Assembly: GCA_027922465.2 (NCBI GenBank)
Contig: BQMF02000026.1
Span: 1,116,001-1,180,000, forward strand
Reading direction: 5' to 3'
DNA length: 64,000 nucleotides
DNA from: Turritopsis dohrnii
Lineage: Eukaryota; Cnidaria; Hydrozoa; Anthoathecata; Oceaniidae
The notes beneath the pieces are model-generated. The model had not been told where the DNA came from, ran no database searches, and saw nothing but the letters and a program-made list of their open reading frames with translations. Of the stretch, positions 45,463 to 58,700 are shown piece after piece (the first letter of the stretch is position 1; each line of letters opens with the position of its first letter). Made by a program: the position numbers and the translations under genes.

Positions 45463-48400
45463 CTACAACAAAATCAACAAGAAGAAGAAGCAAATGTTCA
45501 AGCAGTAAATGGTGAGGTACAGCCTCTAATTGAACAACCTGAAAACGAAAATGAGGTTATTCCAGATGAATTTCAACAGCAGCAAAATGATCATAATGTT
45601 GGTGTTGATGAAATTGGTTGGAATGCTGATGCCATCATGGAAGACCTGACATGGGAGAAGGTAGTCTATTTTGTATGACCACACTTTTGTTGTTACTGAG
45701 TGGCAGCCATCTTTAAAAATGCTGTGTTTTAGTTTTTAGGCTTGGACGGATCTTTTGTTTTCCTCGTACGTTATGTTTACTTTCTTTAACTTTTTGTTGA
45801 TTCGTTTTGGTAATGAACTATTTACAATTCAATGTGGGAGCTGTATTAGAAAATAGTGTCACATTAGAAAATAATGTGGCACCATGGTTTCAATATATGT
45901 CTTTTTCATTCTTCATTCTTCGGCTTTAATTATTATAATTAATTTCTAAATCAATGTTACTTTCCATTTATATTGAACCACAGTGCAGCATAATTTTCTG
46001 GTGTGACATTATTTTCTATTACAGAGCAATAAGAAAATTTTTTGGCTCATTATTTAAGATGAAGCTTCCGGTCATTTTATTTCATTCATACCTGCTAAAA
46101 CAACGTTTGTTGCTAATTTAAGAATAGAATATCATTTTAGAACAATTTTATTGTTGAATTTTTTAGGAGCATGTATTCTGGATTATTTCGTTGAACACAT
46201 CTTTTGTCCTTGTTTTTGGTAGGCGAAATTCCTTAGTATGACTATAATATATAAAAGTGTGAACAAGTGTCCAATTAAATTAAGTCTTTTCTACATCGGC
46301 AGTTCATCTTGGTTCATTCCATTTCTTTAGCTTTTTGTCCTTATCATGTCGGGCATATGGCCATGACAATGTTGGGAGTTGAGCAACAGGTAACACATTC
46401 ACTTTCACAAGTTGATTATGATTTTGTTTCATACCGTCTTCACATTTCTTTAGTTCACCGGAACAAATTTTGATGAGGTGGCCATTCTTCTGATTGGATA
46501 TCTACTTGTGGCATCCTCCCTTGTAATATCACATGTATCTTTTCCAAGAATAGACAAAGAAAACCTTTGACATCAGTTATTAAACTATAGACATGTCAAA
46601 AGAAGAAAAGTTTTATTCTTTGATTTTATTGTTTCATTTACCAAATATCCACTAAAAGCAATTTGTCACTTTTGTAATCAGTTGCATAAAAAATATAAAT
46701 TCATTATAATTATCTGAAGAAAATTTCATTTTCCTTAATAAGTTGTACAAGTCTTTGTTGAGGTATACTTCATTCAAACGGTAAGTAAGTCAATGTAAGT
46801 ATTCTTTATGTTGGTTTTCAACTTAAAAGTATGAGTTTTTGTTGTCTATTTTTAGCATACGCAAAACAATAGGACTGTGTTACGTGGTACTCAAGGTACT
46901 TATATCTCATGTAATTAACATGGCATACTTTACTGTGACCTTCTGCAATCTTTTCTTTTTTTAAACTTCTGCAGGTGGCTCTTCTTATTGCTGTAGAGAT
47001 TGGATTATTTCCACTTGTATGTGGATGGTGGTTGGATATTTGTTCACTGGTGTGTTTATATTTTAAATTTCAAAGAGTATTTGCTTGTTTTGTCTAGAGC
47101 TCCTATTACTGGTTGTTTATTCTTTCAGCCATTATTTGCAATCACACCGAAAGACAGAAAGGAGAGTTTCCTTTATGCTCCAGGTACCATCACGTCTTGC
47201 TGCTGCTATTGATGTCCTCTCGCAATCCTCTTCCACTATCTTCTTGTTTATTTCTGTTGTTCACCAACTACTGAATTGAAACAAGTATTTTGTGTTTTTT
47301 AGTGACAGCCACATTTTTACATTGGCTTGTTGGAATGCTCTATGTGTTTTATTTTGCATCTTTCATCATTCTACTTCGAGAAGTAAATTCTTTTATTTAT
47401 TCGAATCTGGATTCATTGCCACTGCTTGCTTTATTTTCTGTTACTGTGCACATCCTACATCCTACTGTACATATCGTTCATTCTAGGTTTTCCGACCTGG
47501 AGTACTTTGGTTTTTGAGAAATATTAACGATCCACAGTTTCACCCTGTTAGAGAGGTTCATTTCCCCTCCTTTTTCACATTTATGTTTATCTCTGATGAC
47601 AGAATGGTCAGATCAGCCTTGTCTTGTTTTATTAGATGATACAGCTGAATATTGTTCGTCACACAAGAAGGTTTATACTGTCAATGGTAAGTGCCACCTG
47701 GTTGTTGTAATCTCTTGCAGAATGGCAGGTCATGTATGTCCAAACCTAATATCGTGTAGATTGTATTTGGAACCACAGTTCTGGTTCTCGTTTGGATTCC
47801 TGTCCAGCTCATCAAAAGCTTTTCCACTGGGTTAATACCATTCAACATTTCTTTAAGTGGGTCAGTAACTGTTTATTGTTAAACTTGTTTGTTCTCCTGG
47901 CCACACATACTTGGTGGCTTCTTCATGTACTTTTTATTTTAGCGATGCTCCCATCAGTGAGATGTCTTTGGAGTTGTTGTTGCTGCAGGTTGTACTTCCA
48001 GCATTTTTAGAACAAGGACATGCTAGAAGATGGTTGAAAGGTTTCATGCAATATTGGGCTAGAGTTATTTCTTATATACTGTAAGTTTGTAAGAAAATGT
48101 GATTTTGAATCCAGTCATTCGTTACAAGAAGAATCATAATCACATTCGATTCCTGTTCTAGAGATATGCGTTCCTACATCATAGGAGATGTTGATTTAAA
48201 AAACTTGAACCACAATCAGGTGAGAAGACGTTCAGGTATATCTTGATCATTTGGTGCCCAGTCGATTACCAATAGTTTTGACTGTCATTTGTTATTTCCA
48301 GATTGTCTACGTGGATAACGATGGCAGATGGCAGAAAGGTGCGATGCCAAGAGGAACATGTATGATGTTTTTCAGTTCTTTTTCAGTTTTTGAGACACTA

Positions 48401-50068
48401 CGCCCTCTAAATGTTCTTATTCAAACTTTTTTCATTTTTTGAGACACTACGCCCTCTACATGTTCTTATTCAAACTTATTTCTTAAATTTTTGCAGCTCT
48501 TGAAAACGCTTTGGAAGGTGTTGGCTCACCGACTGTTCGAGCATACTTCAGGCCGAGATACTTCAAGCTCAAGGTGACTTTATCTTCTACTTTTCTTTTT
48601 CTTTTGTTCGATATTATTTGCAATTGCTTCTGTTGAACTTTAGATGGTGTTGTTTCTGGCCGTGGTTATCTCTTCATTTGTTTGTGTTGCTTTCCTGGCG
48701 TTTACTCTACCAGGTGACGTTTTGTTGTTATTTCATATGTACAACATCGAAACAACCTTTCATCATGTCGTTTGTTATTTTCAGTTGCTGTTGGTCGAAA
48801 AGCATTGTCTCTTTTGTTCGGCAATGTTGTCATTCACGAGTTATATACAGCCGCTGCAGGCTTCTACATAACGTGGTTGTGCATGAGACTACTCTCTGCT
48901 TTGACGTCATGGTACCCAGTCGGTTTTCATCTTTTGTATCAAAAACTGAAAGTGTGTGTACTTGTGGTAAGTGTTGTTTGCTTTCTTTATCATTTGTTTG
49001 TTCACTTTCAACTTACCGTGTTCTCCTATTTTTAAGGTTGGAAAAATTCTTATGGCTTCTTTCGCTTTATTGGGCGTCACCCCTCTTCTTCTCGGTGTGT
49101 TTTTCGAGCTTGTTGTTGTTATACCATTACGGATCCCATTGAATCAAACACCATTATTGTACATTTGGCAGGTGAGCATAATCTTCGTTCTTTTTGACAC
49201 ATTTTTCCTATCATTCCATCATTCGTGAACTTTTCTGCTGATGGGTTTTGTAGGATTGGGCACTTGGCATCCTTCACTTGAAAATCATTTGCGCCATTGT
49301 AATGGTTGGACCAGAATGGTGGTTGCAGAATGCTATTGATAGAGTATGTGTTCTATGTTTAGTTAACTACTTCTGTCCAATGCAGAAATGACATCTCTTT
49401 TCTTTGTAGGCTTATCGGAACGGTTTTCTGAACATGGATCTGAAATTCATCATTTCTAAGATTTTCTACCCTGTTGCAACGACGTTACTGATTGCTATCA
49501 CCACACCCTACGTACTCACCTCCGGTCTCCTCCCGTTTTTAGGTACGTATGTCATCTTCATAAGTTTTTGTTTTGTATTGCATCTATTGCTTCATTGGTT
49601 AGTCCAGACAGTATGCGACCATCTAGTAGATTATGAGATTGTTGGCCATTTGTTCTGCTTCATCGAAACAATAAAATCACTGACGTAATATATTTAACCT
49701 TATGCATCTCGACAATAAAGTTACTTTAGTTTGAATCTTACAAGTTTTCTTCAAGCAGTCAGTTTTTTTAATGCGAGTTACCTTGGCTACTGTAGGTTTC
49801 ACTCGACCTGTGGTTGTTGTCTGCATGCGTCGTGTATATCCCGTCATGATGTTCGTCATCATATTAGCTGGTGCCGTCATCTTTCAAGGGAAACAATTTA
49901 AAGCATTGTACGAAAAAATCAAAAATGAAAAGTAAGTTTGTGAAGCTATATTCTTTCAACCTGACCTCAACATTTGCTTTAAATTTTTTTTCCTTTAGAT
50001 ATCTTATTGATAAAGTGTTAGTAAACTACGAACCTCACCGTCCCTCGCAAACTGCCGAAATGTCGTAA
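43333..50068 (+). CDS. marchf6: MARCHF6 / TEB4 / Doa10 RING-CH E3 ubiquitin ligase (first exon missing)
   Basis: ER-membrane E3 ligase of ER-associated degradation. Thirty consecutive exons, 43333-43429 through 49999-50068 (2765 nt, about 921 aa; human 910), join in frame. The N-terminus is a RING-CH finger ([31 protein letters not shown]) followed by [20 protein letters not shown], the start of multiple membrane spans. Exon 45355-45660 replaces the vertebrate acidic loop with a Gln-rich one. Later landmarks: [95 protein letters not shown] and [11 protein letters not shown]. The C-terminus ends ...[15 protein letters not shown]. Some exons are only 33-41 nt. The initiating exon was not found. 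Confidence 0.92.
44623..45269. mobile_element. hAT-like short inverted-repeat element in a MARCHF6 intron
   Basis: Ends are inverted CAGCGCTGCAAATAA (44623 onward; TTATTTGCAGCGCTG to 45269). ATTGTTT occurs next to both ends, consistent with a hAT-type duplication that has partly diverged. It lies between exons 44346-44535 and 45355-45660 and has no transposase. It carries the 310-bp repeat shared with 38310-38630. Confidence 0.75.
44870..45180 (-). repeat. Interspersed repeat of about 310 bp, partner of 38310-38630
   Basis: Reverse-complement match to 38310-38630 across AATTGACAACGAAGGAT, TAGGGAGAATGGCCACCGTT and CATAAGTGGTACCAGCAGGA with scattered substitutions. Confidence 0.8.
45361..45490 (+). 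repeat. marchf6: CAA-rich trinucleotide tract encoding poly-Gln in MARCHF6
   Basis: CAACAACAA runs inside exon 45355-45660 encode a His/Gln-rich then nearly pure Gln stretch, placed in the large cytosolic loop after the first membrane spans. Its length is likely variable between individuals. Confidence 0.9.
45849..46016. mobile_element. 168-bp MITE with TA duplication in a MARCHF6 intron
   Basis: Inverted ends of about 50 bp: GAAAATAGTGTCACATTAGA at the left and, reversed, GAAAATAATGTCACACCAGA at the right, with TA on both sides (45847-45848 and 46017-46018). Non-coding, likely mariner-type. Confidence 0.8.
48380..48475 (+). repeat. Tandem duplication of about 49 bp in a MARCHF6 intron
   Basis: TTTTTGAGACACTACGCCCT followed by CTANATGTTCTTATTCAAAC occurs twice in direct orientation between exons 48302-48359 and 48497-48573. 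Confidence 0.8.
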
Positions 50069-50379
50069 CGTCCCTCGCAAACTGCCGTAACGTCGTAAAA
50101 CATTAACACGTTTCTTCCTTGTGTCGTACGAACTTGAGTTTGGCTTTCGTGTATCCAGTGAAGAAATTCTGTGCAAGTTATAGGAAGTATTTGTTTGTTG
50201 AAATTGTAAACTTTCTTGATGAAACCATATGTAAGTGCAGCTCTTACTTGTAACTGTACCATGCTGCTCTGGACTTGAATTCGATGTGAAAAAACAATCG
50301 GTTCAGGCATGTTCTCTATTAAGCATGCAACCTTTTGCGCGTTCACACAATTCCTGAAAAAGTTTTGTCAGCAACCTGC

Positions 50380-50385
50380 AATAAA
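50380..50385 (+). terminator. marchf6: AATAAA polyadenylation signal, likely for MARCHF6
   Basis: A canonical AATAAA lies 312 bp after the MARCHF6 stop. Cleavage site not determinable by eye. Confidence 0.5.
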
Positions 50386-51256
50386 GTGGATTTGGGATTA
50401 TTTCTAATGAACTCCTACTTGTAGGAGAGGAAGAGAAAACTGTATTTTACTTTACGAAAAGTTCAACTTCTCGTGTGGTGACTTCCAAGTTTTTGAAATT
50501 TTGAAACATCGATGAAGTGTTTATTTTCGAAAAAATATCTAACAAGGACATTTACGAAAGTATTGTCAGCTTTCGAAAACTCGAAATCTCAGGGGACTAA
50601 AAAAATAGTTCGAGTTGTCGAGTTGTCGAGTTTTGGAGAGTTGAAATGGTATTAATTACAATTAATTATTATGTCAAGGGACCTACAAAAAAGTTCGAGT
50701 TTTCGAGTGTTCCAGAAATCCAGTGTTCGAGTTTAAGCAACGTTCAGCGTTTTAAAATATTATCATCGTAAATTTATAAATGGATTTCACTTTTCCCACA
50801 TAGTCAGACATAGTCAAAATCGTTTCTCCAAAGAGACCTTGAATGATGAGAAAAACAGGTAACAACATGGCTGAATTTGATGAGGCGTTCAAAAAATTCG
50901 GGAAAATGTGCACTCTTCATCAAAGAATTTTATTGTGTTTCTTTGTTATTTTGTATAGATTTTACCAGATCTAAATTTCCGTTTAATATAGCTGTGGAGT
51001 TTATTATTTTCCAACTCATTCCCAAGTATCCCCGTCAATTGTTTTCCATTGTTATTATCACTATTCATCTTTGAAGAGTTGTTCTTTGTATTCCTTCGAC
51101 TTTTAATCTCCCTCGTCAAGATAGTTTGTATTTATTTTCGCCCTGTATATACTTGAGCAATGGTCAGACTGTAAAAAGTATGTGTGAAATATTACAGCTG
51201 CTTAAAATAAGCCTTATGTTTTATTTTGAAGTTGTGTTGTATGCAGAACTTTGGAA
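50386..51256. other. Intergenic between MARCHF6 and the TMEM42-like gene
   Basis: AT-rich with short TCGAGTTGTCGAG-type repeats near 50600-50730. Should contain the TMEM42 promoter and any 5' UTR exon; none identified. Confidence 0.4.
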
Positions 51257-52197
51257 ATGTTTAAATTGTGTCATTTTCTCTCCTTGCTGTCTGGCTCCAC
51301 AGCTGCTTTGGCATCGTTGTTCGGCAAATTAGCATTCCATGATGGTTTGAGCGATGTTTTATGTATTGAAGTTGTCAACAACATGCTGGACAGTTTGCTG
51401 TTAACCTGTAATACTGTATGTACGTGCTTCTTCCCACAAACCTTGTCATGTTTCAGAATTAACCTGTAAACACGTCGTTGGTTTTTTGCGCACTATTAAC
51501 AACCTGCATCAACATGATGATCTAGATCTTCGGCGTTTTTCATGTGACAGTATTGCTATATTTTGAACATTTGCAACCTCGTTTTCAGGTCACTTTGTTC
51601 TTTCTAGCTGGTTTTTCCTGTGCGGTTGGCCTGCTTCATTTGTCTGGCAGTCACCAACACCTTGATGTGGACTTTATTCGCCAAGGCCATGTCCCTTTCA
51701 GCGTCCACCATTGAAGTAACTGTCATCAACACAGCAAGCAACTTCTTGTGCTCCGTAAGTATTTCGAACATCAACACAGCTGGTCATTGACGGGAAACGA
51801 GAAACCTGCTTTGTCAGAATATAATGAATGAGAGAGGCATTAGATGAAAATTTCTCTATTTTCTGCCGGTATTGTTCAAAAATTTCAAAAATGTTTTCAT
51901 ATCTGATGGTAGGCTTTTTATTTTCAGATTACGCCGGTTAGTTTTCCGGATCGATGTTCAACTGAAACTTTATTTCACATCTGTTTACTGTTGACAGTTT
52001 TGACTTATGACTTTCAGTTTTGTCTTCTTTTTGAATTGTTTATTTTTCAGACTTGGTTGGGCATATTGTTTTTTAATGAAAAGTTGTCACTGATGTGGTA
52101 CCTTGGGTTATCATTTATTCTCATTGGTTTACTGATCATCCATCAATCAAAACGAGAAAACGACAAGGAACGTCGTTATCTCGACAAAATGGACTGA
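51257..52197 (+). CDS. tmem42: TMEM42-like small multi-pass membrane protein
   Basis: Three exons (51257-51415, 51608-51754, 52051-52197) join in frame to about 150 aa (human TMEM42 159). The pattern fits this EamA/DMT-like family: a first span leading to ALASLFGKLAF, then CLAVTNTLMWTLFAKAMSLS, then INTASNFLCS, then TWLGILFFNEKLSLMWYLGL with GLLIIHQSK and a charged tail. Four hydrophobic spans are apparent. Function is not established for the family. The ATG at 51257 is the first in frame; an acceptor-like TGCAG at 51242-51246 means an extra upstream coding exon is possible. Confidence 0.85.
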
Positions 52198-52541
52198 CTG
52201 GACGTCTTATGTCGCGACTTCACTGACGTACGTGGCGAAATTATTAGTGAAACTGCCACAGAAGATCGAGACCTTTGTAAACTTATGATCTCCGTACACA
52301 TGATCAACCCATTCGTGATGACAGTCTTCTGCATTGTTATTTTGAGTATTAAGCCGATATTGAATGACCGAACTCAATTCTTGCAAACTAAAAATATTCG
52401 AAAAAGTATGTTTGAGAAGCAATATTTCTGTTATTGTGAATAATAATATTGTATTATTTATGTATAAAGGGAATCTGTCCATCTGATGTAAAAATTGATA
52501 CTTACGGTTTCTTTTTTTCTTATATTGGTTTACGGCACCGA

Positions 52542-52547
52542 AATAAA
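52542..52547 (+). terminator. AATAAA polyadenylation signal, likely for TMEM42
   Basis: Canonical AATAAA about 345 bp after the TMEM42-like stop codon. Confidence 0.5.
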
Positions 52548-53299
52548 AGGACTAGGCCGGCGTCGGAATGTTATAGATGAATGTTAGTTTTTTTGAAAGG
52601 TGTCGTTAAAAGAGAATACTGAATTATTTTTTTTTTTTCACTTTTTTTATCTTCCGTTATACCGTCCTCGTTTCATGTACTCGCAAGCGAGTATCGCGTA
52701 TGCGTTACGATTAACCGAAAAATCGGTGCAAATCAACAGGGATGCATGATCAAATAAGACCACGACAAAACATGTGATAAAACTTTCACAAGAAACTTTC
52801 ACCAGGTTCAAAACAACTTAGTTTTATAATCCAAATGGTTACAATATATTTGTTTCTTCTGACAAAATGTGTTTTGCTTCTCACACATGATTTCTTTTTT
52901 GTTGTCTCATCAAGGCGGTCTTCCTTTGATTATTTTCTCACTCCTTCACTGAGACTTTTTTACTTGACGTTTCTGTCAACGGATATTGTATTATTTCATT
53001 CATCACTTGGTGGAATGTAGTACGGAGAAGAGCGTTCTCCGTTCTACTGAGATTACATGCACTTTTTGAAAAAACCTTCCCACAACTGAAAAATAGGCTT
53101 GACAATCTCTATGGCGAAGATTTATAAGAACAAAAGATGCGAGATATTTTCTTGAAGGGAATCCTTTCGTAGTACAGTAAATATTTCGCGTTAAGATACA
53201 AAATTCAAGCATCTTGGTCGCTTAAAAAATACCATCTGTTTTTCTTTTGACCACTGTTCTTTGTATATGCTATGCCGCTTGATTGAAATTCACTTGGGG

Positions 53300-53307
53300 T
53301 ATAAAAA
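53300..53307 (+). promoter_or_regulatory. TATA box candidate upstream of naked cuticle
   Basis: TATAAAAA preceded by GGGG, with a purine-rich start-like segment about 30 bp downstream and a splice donor at 53419. It is a reasonable core promoter for a 5' UTR exon of the naked cuticle gene, whose coding start is 2.4 kb downstream. Confidence 0.35.
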
Positions 53308-53840
53308 GATGTTGTTCTGAGCAGTAGGTCTAATGAAATATTGAAGAGGTTCGTATTAGCGCAACATTTAAAAGTCTACCTGATTAGCTTACGTTCAATC
53401 AGTTGCTTTGGACGACAAGGTTAGTTCTTTTCAATCAACTGTTTTTATGAAAACTTTTTTGTGTTAAAGTCTCTTTTCGATACTTTATTCATTTGCTTTT
53501 TTTTTCAAACAAGAAAATCTTTAAGATACTTGAAAGCGATCAACCTTCTTCGCTCAGCTATTTTTCAATTTTCGGAGTATTGTGATTTCGTTTAATATGA
53601 GTGAGTCATGTTTGAGACGCACCAACTACAGCTGTCTACTTGTCGATTATTCATCTCTCCCCTCCCCAAAAAGAAACACTTTTAACCCTAACCTTAACTT
53701 TGGAAGGTATGGAATAACCGACAAGTATCCCAGAGTTGCACTGCAAGATTTTCGTGCTTCAAGTCAGCCGCCATATTTAAGTACGCAAGTTCTGTCGTGT
53801 GCTCGTTTATCACGATAACTAAGTCCTCCTAAATCACTGA

Positions 53841-54601
53841 TGACGTCACGTTCATATTCTTAAAAAAAGAAACAACAATTTATGACGTCATTCAAAGTCG
53901 TTTACCAACGGACACTCTGAATTCTCTAGCCCACACTCCTATACGGAAATAATTTTTACGGATAAACGACGAAACTGGGCACGAGTTTGTGAGAAAACAA
54001 TAAATGGCGACTTTGAAAAATCGGTGATGTGTGTTGTTCTGCTAAACAAAAGGCGATAATCAAGTCTTTTACATTATGATGAAGGTGAAAATTTGTCGTT
54101 TTTATTGTTTTAATTTTTATACGTTTTCGATTTCATTTTACTTTTTACCCACCATCAAAATGAATCATGTATTTTGAATTAGTGCGATATTTTACGTTTT
54201 TACATGAAAGATTTCGATTTCTGTGTTCCACCGTCAATCCTTCCAATTGTTTTTATGAATGTCACAACTGCGTATCTCTATTATGAAAACCGACGCTTGC
54301 TTAAAAATTAAGGAAAAAATAACAAATGAAAAAATTGTTTTCATGTGTTGTGGTTAAAAATGATTTTGTTTTTTTTGAAGTGCGCACTCTAAGTACTTGT
54401 CACATAACCAATTCCTTCCGTTACGCTTGCTTTGACGGTATTCTTAGTTTCTTTATTGTCCGTCAATTTTGATGACGCGTGGAGAGTTGTGATCTGAAAA
54501 CCTATAACACGACAATAAAACCGACATCAAAAAACTCTGGATCAAGTAAATTAAAAAATTTGAATTTGCTTTGGATGGTTTCTACAAGCATTCTGACGTC
54601 A
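53841..54601. promoter_or_regulatory. Cluster of perfect CRE/ATF octamers (TGACGTCA)
   Basis: The palindromic octamer TGACGTCA occurs at 53841-53848, 53883-53890 and 54594-54601, with two more at 57043-57050 (intron) and 57303-57310 (exon) of naked cuticle. Five in 3.5 kb greatly exceeds chance for an AT-rich genome. CREB/ATF binding is inferred. Confidence 0.45.
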
Positions 54602-55734
54602 TCAGTCTCAAAAAAGAAATGAAAAAACTGAAACGAATATATAGAAGAAGAAAATCGGAGAAGAAGCATTTGCCCACAGTTTAGGTAATTGATGTATCAA
54701 AAACTATCAAATTTACCTTTGTTGCATGCAGGGAAAATGCCTTTATGCAGAAACCATTCCCTAATCTTTATAAATCTCCATTATTGAATGACATGTTATG
54801 ATATAGAACATAAAAAATTGACCAATCAGAATTTATAGAAGGCTTTTATAGAAATTAAAGGGGGTGCTTTTAATATTTCATGAACCTACATTGAGTTTCA
54901 AGAATTGCGAAGAAACGATCAATAATTCTTAAACATTAAATATTGTTGTGCTAACGATTGAAGATGAAATGTTTGACCAGTTTTAAACATTTTTTAAACT
55001 ATAAGTTCAAAGCACGGTATTCGACTAGACGACCAACAAGAGAAGCTCACGTGTGCAGATTTGAAAAAAAAAATTATTAAAACAAAGATCAAATAATATA
55101 AATGAAATAAAAGAACAGATAAAACGCACTCAGTTTAAAACGATTTAAATTAATCATAAACGTTGTTATTTTCATATAGATCAGAAGTGGTGTAGAAAAA
55201 TTATACATGTGAAAAATTATGCCTTTCGGAATGAATTTTCACGTGGCATATTTTGTTTTCGCGTGCTTTTTATCGGTTGGAACAGACAAGAAGTTGTCAA
55301 AATATGCTACTTGAGAATCGAAAATCTCGAGAAATAACCATAAACATGAATCTTAAAATTGAATTATTTAAAGTTTTTAAGACACGTATAAACCCCCGGT
55401 TTTATAAACACGGTTTTTGAATTCATTGAATTCAAGTAGTGCCGCCTTAACAATACGCAAAGCAAAGCACAATTGGTCGGAGCCGTGTGATCTATTTGTT
55501 ACGCTGAAATTTAATTATTATCTAAGTTATTTACTGATTTTGAATGAAAGGAAAAGAATATTCGGCTTTACTTTGAACGACATGCAAATAAAGAGACGTA
55601 AACTTTTTATGTTTACGATTTTACAGGCTTCTCGTAACGATAAGAAAAAGATGGTTAACATCCTTGTGAGCGATGTAGCGACTTCTGTGTTGAAGATTTA
55701 TTTTGACCAAGAAAAATATTTGTAAGTGAGCGTT

Positions 55735-58700
55735 ATGGGTTTGCAGTGCAGCAGACAAGGTAGGTATTCATTTAGTGCATACTTTTTCCAGCAAGTCTTT
55801 CACCTCTATGCTATCATTTGATTGAGATTTATGCTATCTCTAGAGCATTTTGATGAGTTCTGTCCTTATGATGTCGGTAAAAGGCTTGCACCTGAAGGTA
55901 AGCTATATTTAGCTTTAGATGGTTTCACTTGGTTTTTCTTCTTTCTTTCTTTCGGCTTTTCTCTGTGTGTTAGTGAGTTTTATTTCTTTCAAAAACAAAC
56001 TTTGAAGTGGAACGATCTTTCTCAGTAACATGTTTTTACATTGTTTATTTATTTGTGGTGCGGCGAAAACATTTCGGTTGTACTCAAAAGTTTCATGAAA
56101 ATTATTTCTGTTTTTTCGTAATTCAAAATTCAATTTTTTTGGATTTCTCATGAATGAAAGCCATCTCCTCCAAATATCGTATACATCTTCACACTTGTCT
56201 TAAGTTATTTGAATTATCGGATATAAAACGAAGTTTTCCTTTATAAGTAATCTTACTTATTGGAATTGATATTTTAGGTAGACTCTCGGGATTAGCGTTA
56301 GTTCATGTTAATGTTAATTATTTTAAAAATTATCTTGAAGTATTTTAAAGGTTTACATTATTATCCAGGTCAATGTATCCCATCTAACTTTGCGCCGACT
56401 GAACTCAAGTATTGCGATTCCAGGAAACTACATGAACTGCATGAGCTTGTTCATTCATTAGAGAAGAAGAAGATGCCAGTCACTGTGAACCAGGTAAATA
56501 TTCTTTGTCAGTATCTTAATCACGGGACTATTGTTCGCTTTTTAGAAGGTGGCTAAATTCTATCCAAGCTAAAATTTAAATTAGGGACATTTTTTTCTCG
56601 TAATTTCAAGGGCTATTATTAAAGAAAATTACTAAAACCATTAAAAAGTCTGCTAGTCACTCAAAGTTTTCATTATTGATGACTTGTTTCTTGTGTTTTA
56701 TGACAAACATATGATGTTTCCTTTCAGACGTCGAAATGTTTACTTACGAGAAATATATGTAATTGTATGAAAAATATCTAGTTTACATGCAACTGAGCAT
56801 TCGTTTACTCTTACTATTTTTTATTCCTTTTTTTGCATTGAATCACTGTTGTGTGTGTGATTGAAGAGCTATATGAATTCCGTCAAATCAAAGGGATCAC
56901 TAATTGCTCAGAATTTGATAATAATTGCCTATTTAGGATGACTTGAATAGTCGCAATGTTTCAAATCAGATTGTAGTTAATTTCTTTTTGACGGTAAAAA
57001 CCACCGTCGGAGGTGTTTACTTGGAGTGTTGAACTAAGTTGATGACGTCATATCAATTTATTCACGTGATATACAAGAAAAGGTTCCTTTTTTAGGCTGA
57101 AACGGTTGATCGAAAACCAAATGATTTTGATAAGACGATCGGTAGGTTTTATAAATTTACTTTTTCTTATTCTTTACGATAAGATGTTGTAAGATCTGAA
57201 CGTTGTATTCCTATCACATGTAGTGGATCTCCCGCCCGAAGGAAAAACGGACCAAGACAAAGAATTCGTCGAGTTGCCATCCGATGAAAAACATGAATGC
57301 GCTGACGTCATACGTGTTGAGTTATCTGGCGAAGACAGCATGTTAAGTAGAGTGGTGTCGAAAGGAACAGTTTGTTCATTAGATCAAAATTTCCATGTAT
57401 GTTTTAATTTGTTCAGAAAACTAAAAATCTTTGTTTTCTTTATCCTTATTTGTCTCAAAAAAATGTTTTTTATTATTTCTTTAGCATGAACCCTACATAT
57501 CAATGTAACAAACACTGTGTCCTTTAAATCAGCACCAGGTCTTAATTTTTAATTTGTTTATTGATTTAGAATATGAACGATTGTAGCGACACATCAACAC
57601 CTGACAATGCTTGGTCTTATACTTTGTATGACTTCCAGGGCAAAGGGATCGCCACTAAAAAGGTATATTTATCTCCTTATTTGATTATATTCACCATTTC
57701 ATTCGCTATACCCTCCTAAATAAACATCAAGAATGTCGAGGAAATTTTGGTGATGCAATATGCGTGTTATTGTTTGCTTTAACCTCAGCGTCATTTACTG
57801 TAATTTTGTTGTGATGTAGGATTTACATCAATTGATGGAATCAATAGATTCACCGATAAATCCACCACCCCTTGACGATGGAATGAAATCTTTCCAAGAT
57901 TTCTCGTCTTCTACAACGTCCGTTATTCAAAATTGTTCGAAACCTTCACGCACGATATCACCAAACAAGTATACACCATCAAAACATTATAAAGGTTTAA
58001 TTTTCCCACCTCCAAATAGCGAAGAAGCAGAAAAAGTAAGTTGTTACATCGAAGAAAAACTTTCTGTGCATCAGGAAAGGAGGAGAAGAAACCAAGGAGG
58101 AGGGTGTTATGAAGCTAGAGACAAATTTGAAAGGAATTCAAAAGAAACTTGTAGACAGTGCTGTAAAAGGCCTGATAAATTGTATGTCATACCAAAGAGA
58201 CGTAATCTGTGCGAAGGCGATGACAAGAGATTAACTCATTCAAAAGTGAAGGTAGAGAAATTATATAGGCATAAAACTAAGAACCTTGTTTCACCGACAA
58301 CATTGTCAGGTGTGACCACTCCCCTTCTATCAGAAGATGAAAACGACGACGGTTCACATCATCCAAAAAGTCATAACAAATTGCGACAACCTGAGGATAG
58401 TATGCGTTTACGTCACTTTTGTTCTTGCCACCAGCGAATTAAAGATAAACTGAAACCTGTGAAGGGAAATGGTGTCGACCAAGAATCTAATTTATGTAAG
58501 TACATCAAAACTTTTCACCATGACCTGATGGACGTAAAGGTTGATCTGCCATCTAGATGTTCAGCTAGCAGCACCGATTCGTCCAATGGTAGCACAAGGC
58601 AGTCCTCAACAAAAAGTACGATGCATAGAACTTCCGATCTTGAAAAATCTTATAAATACACACCGAAAAAGAAAAGCGAAACTTCAGTTTGTAAAACCAG

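Larger units (their letters stand above)
52548..55734. other. Upstream region of naked cuticle: no exon firmly identified
   Basis: Contains a TATA box (53300) and three CRE octamers, but no recognisable coding exon. The open frames near 53582 and 55417 are not supported by homology or splicing. Non-coding 5' UTR exons may lie here, for example one ending at a GACAAG/GTTAGT donor at 53419. Confidence 0.4.

Noticed and set aside
53582..53818. 78-codon frame upstream of naked cuticle
   Set aside because: No homology and no frame-compatible link to the naked cuticle exons, which start with their own Met-Gly.
55627..55721. Possible extra 5' exon of naked cuticle (open frame ending in a GTAAGT donor)
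   Set aside because: It can be spliced in phase only by invoking a 5- or 8-nt microexon; the Met-Gly start at 55735 is simpler and matches the family.
57485..57508. Alternative acceptor for the naked cuticle EF-hand exon
   Set aside because: It would introduce an in-frame stop after seven codons; the acceptor before 57570 keeps the frame.
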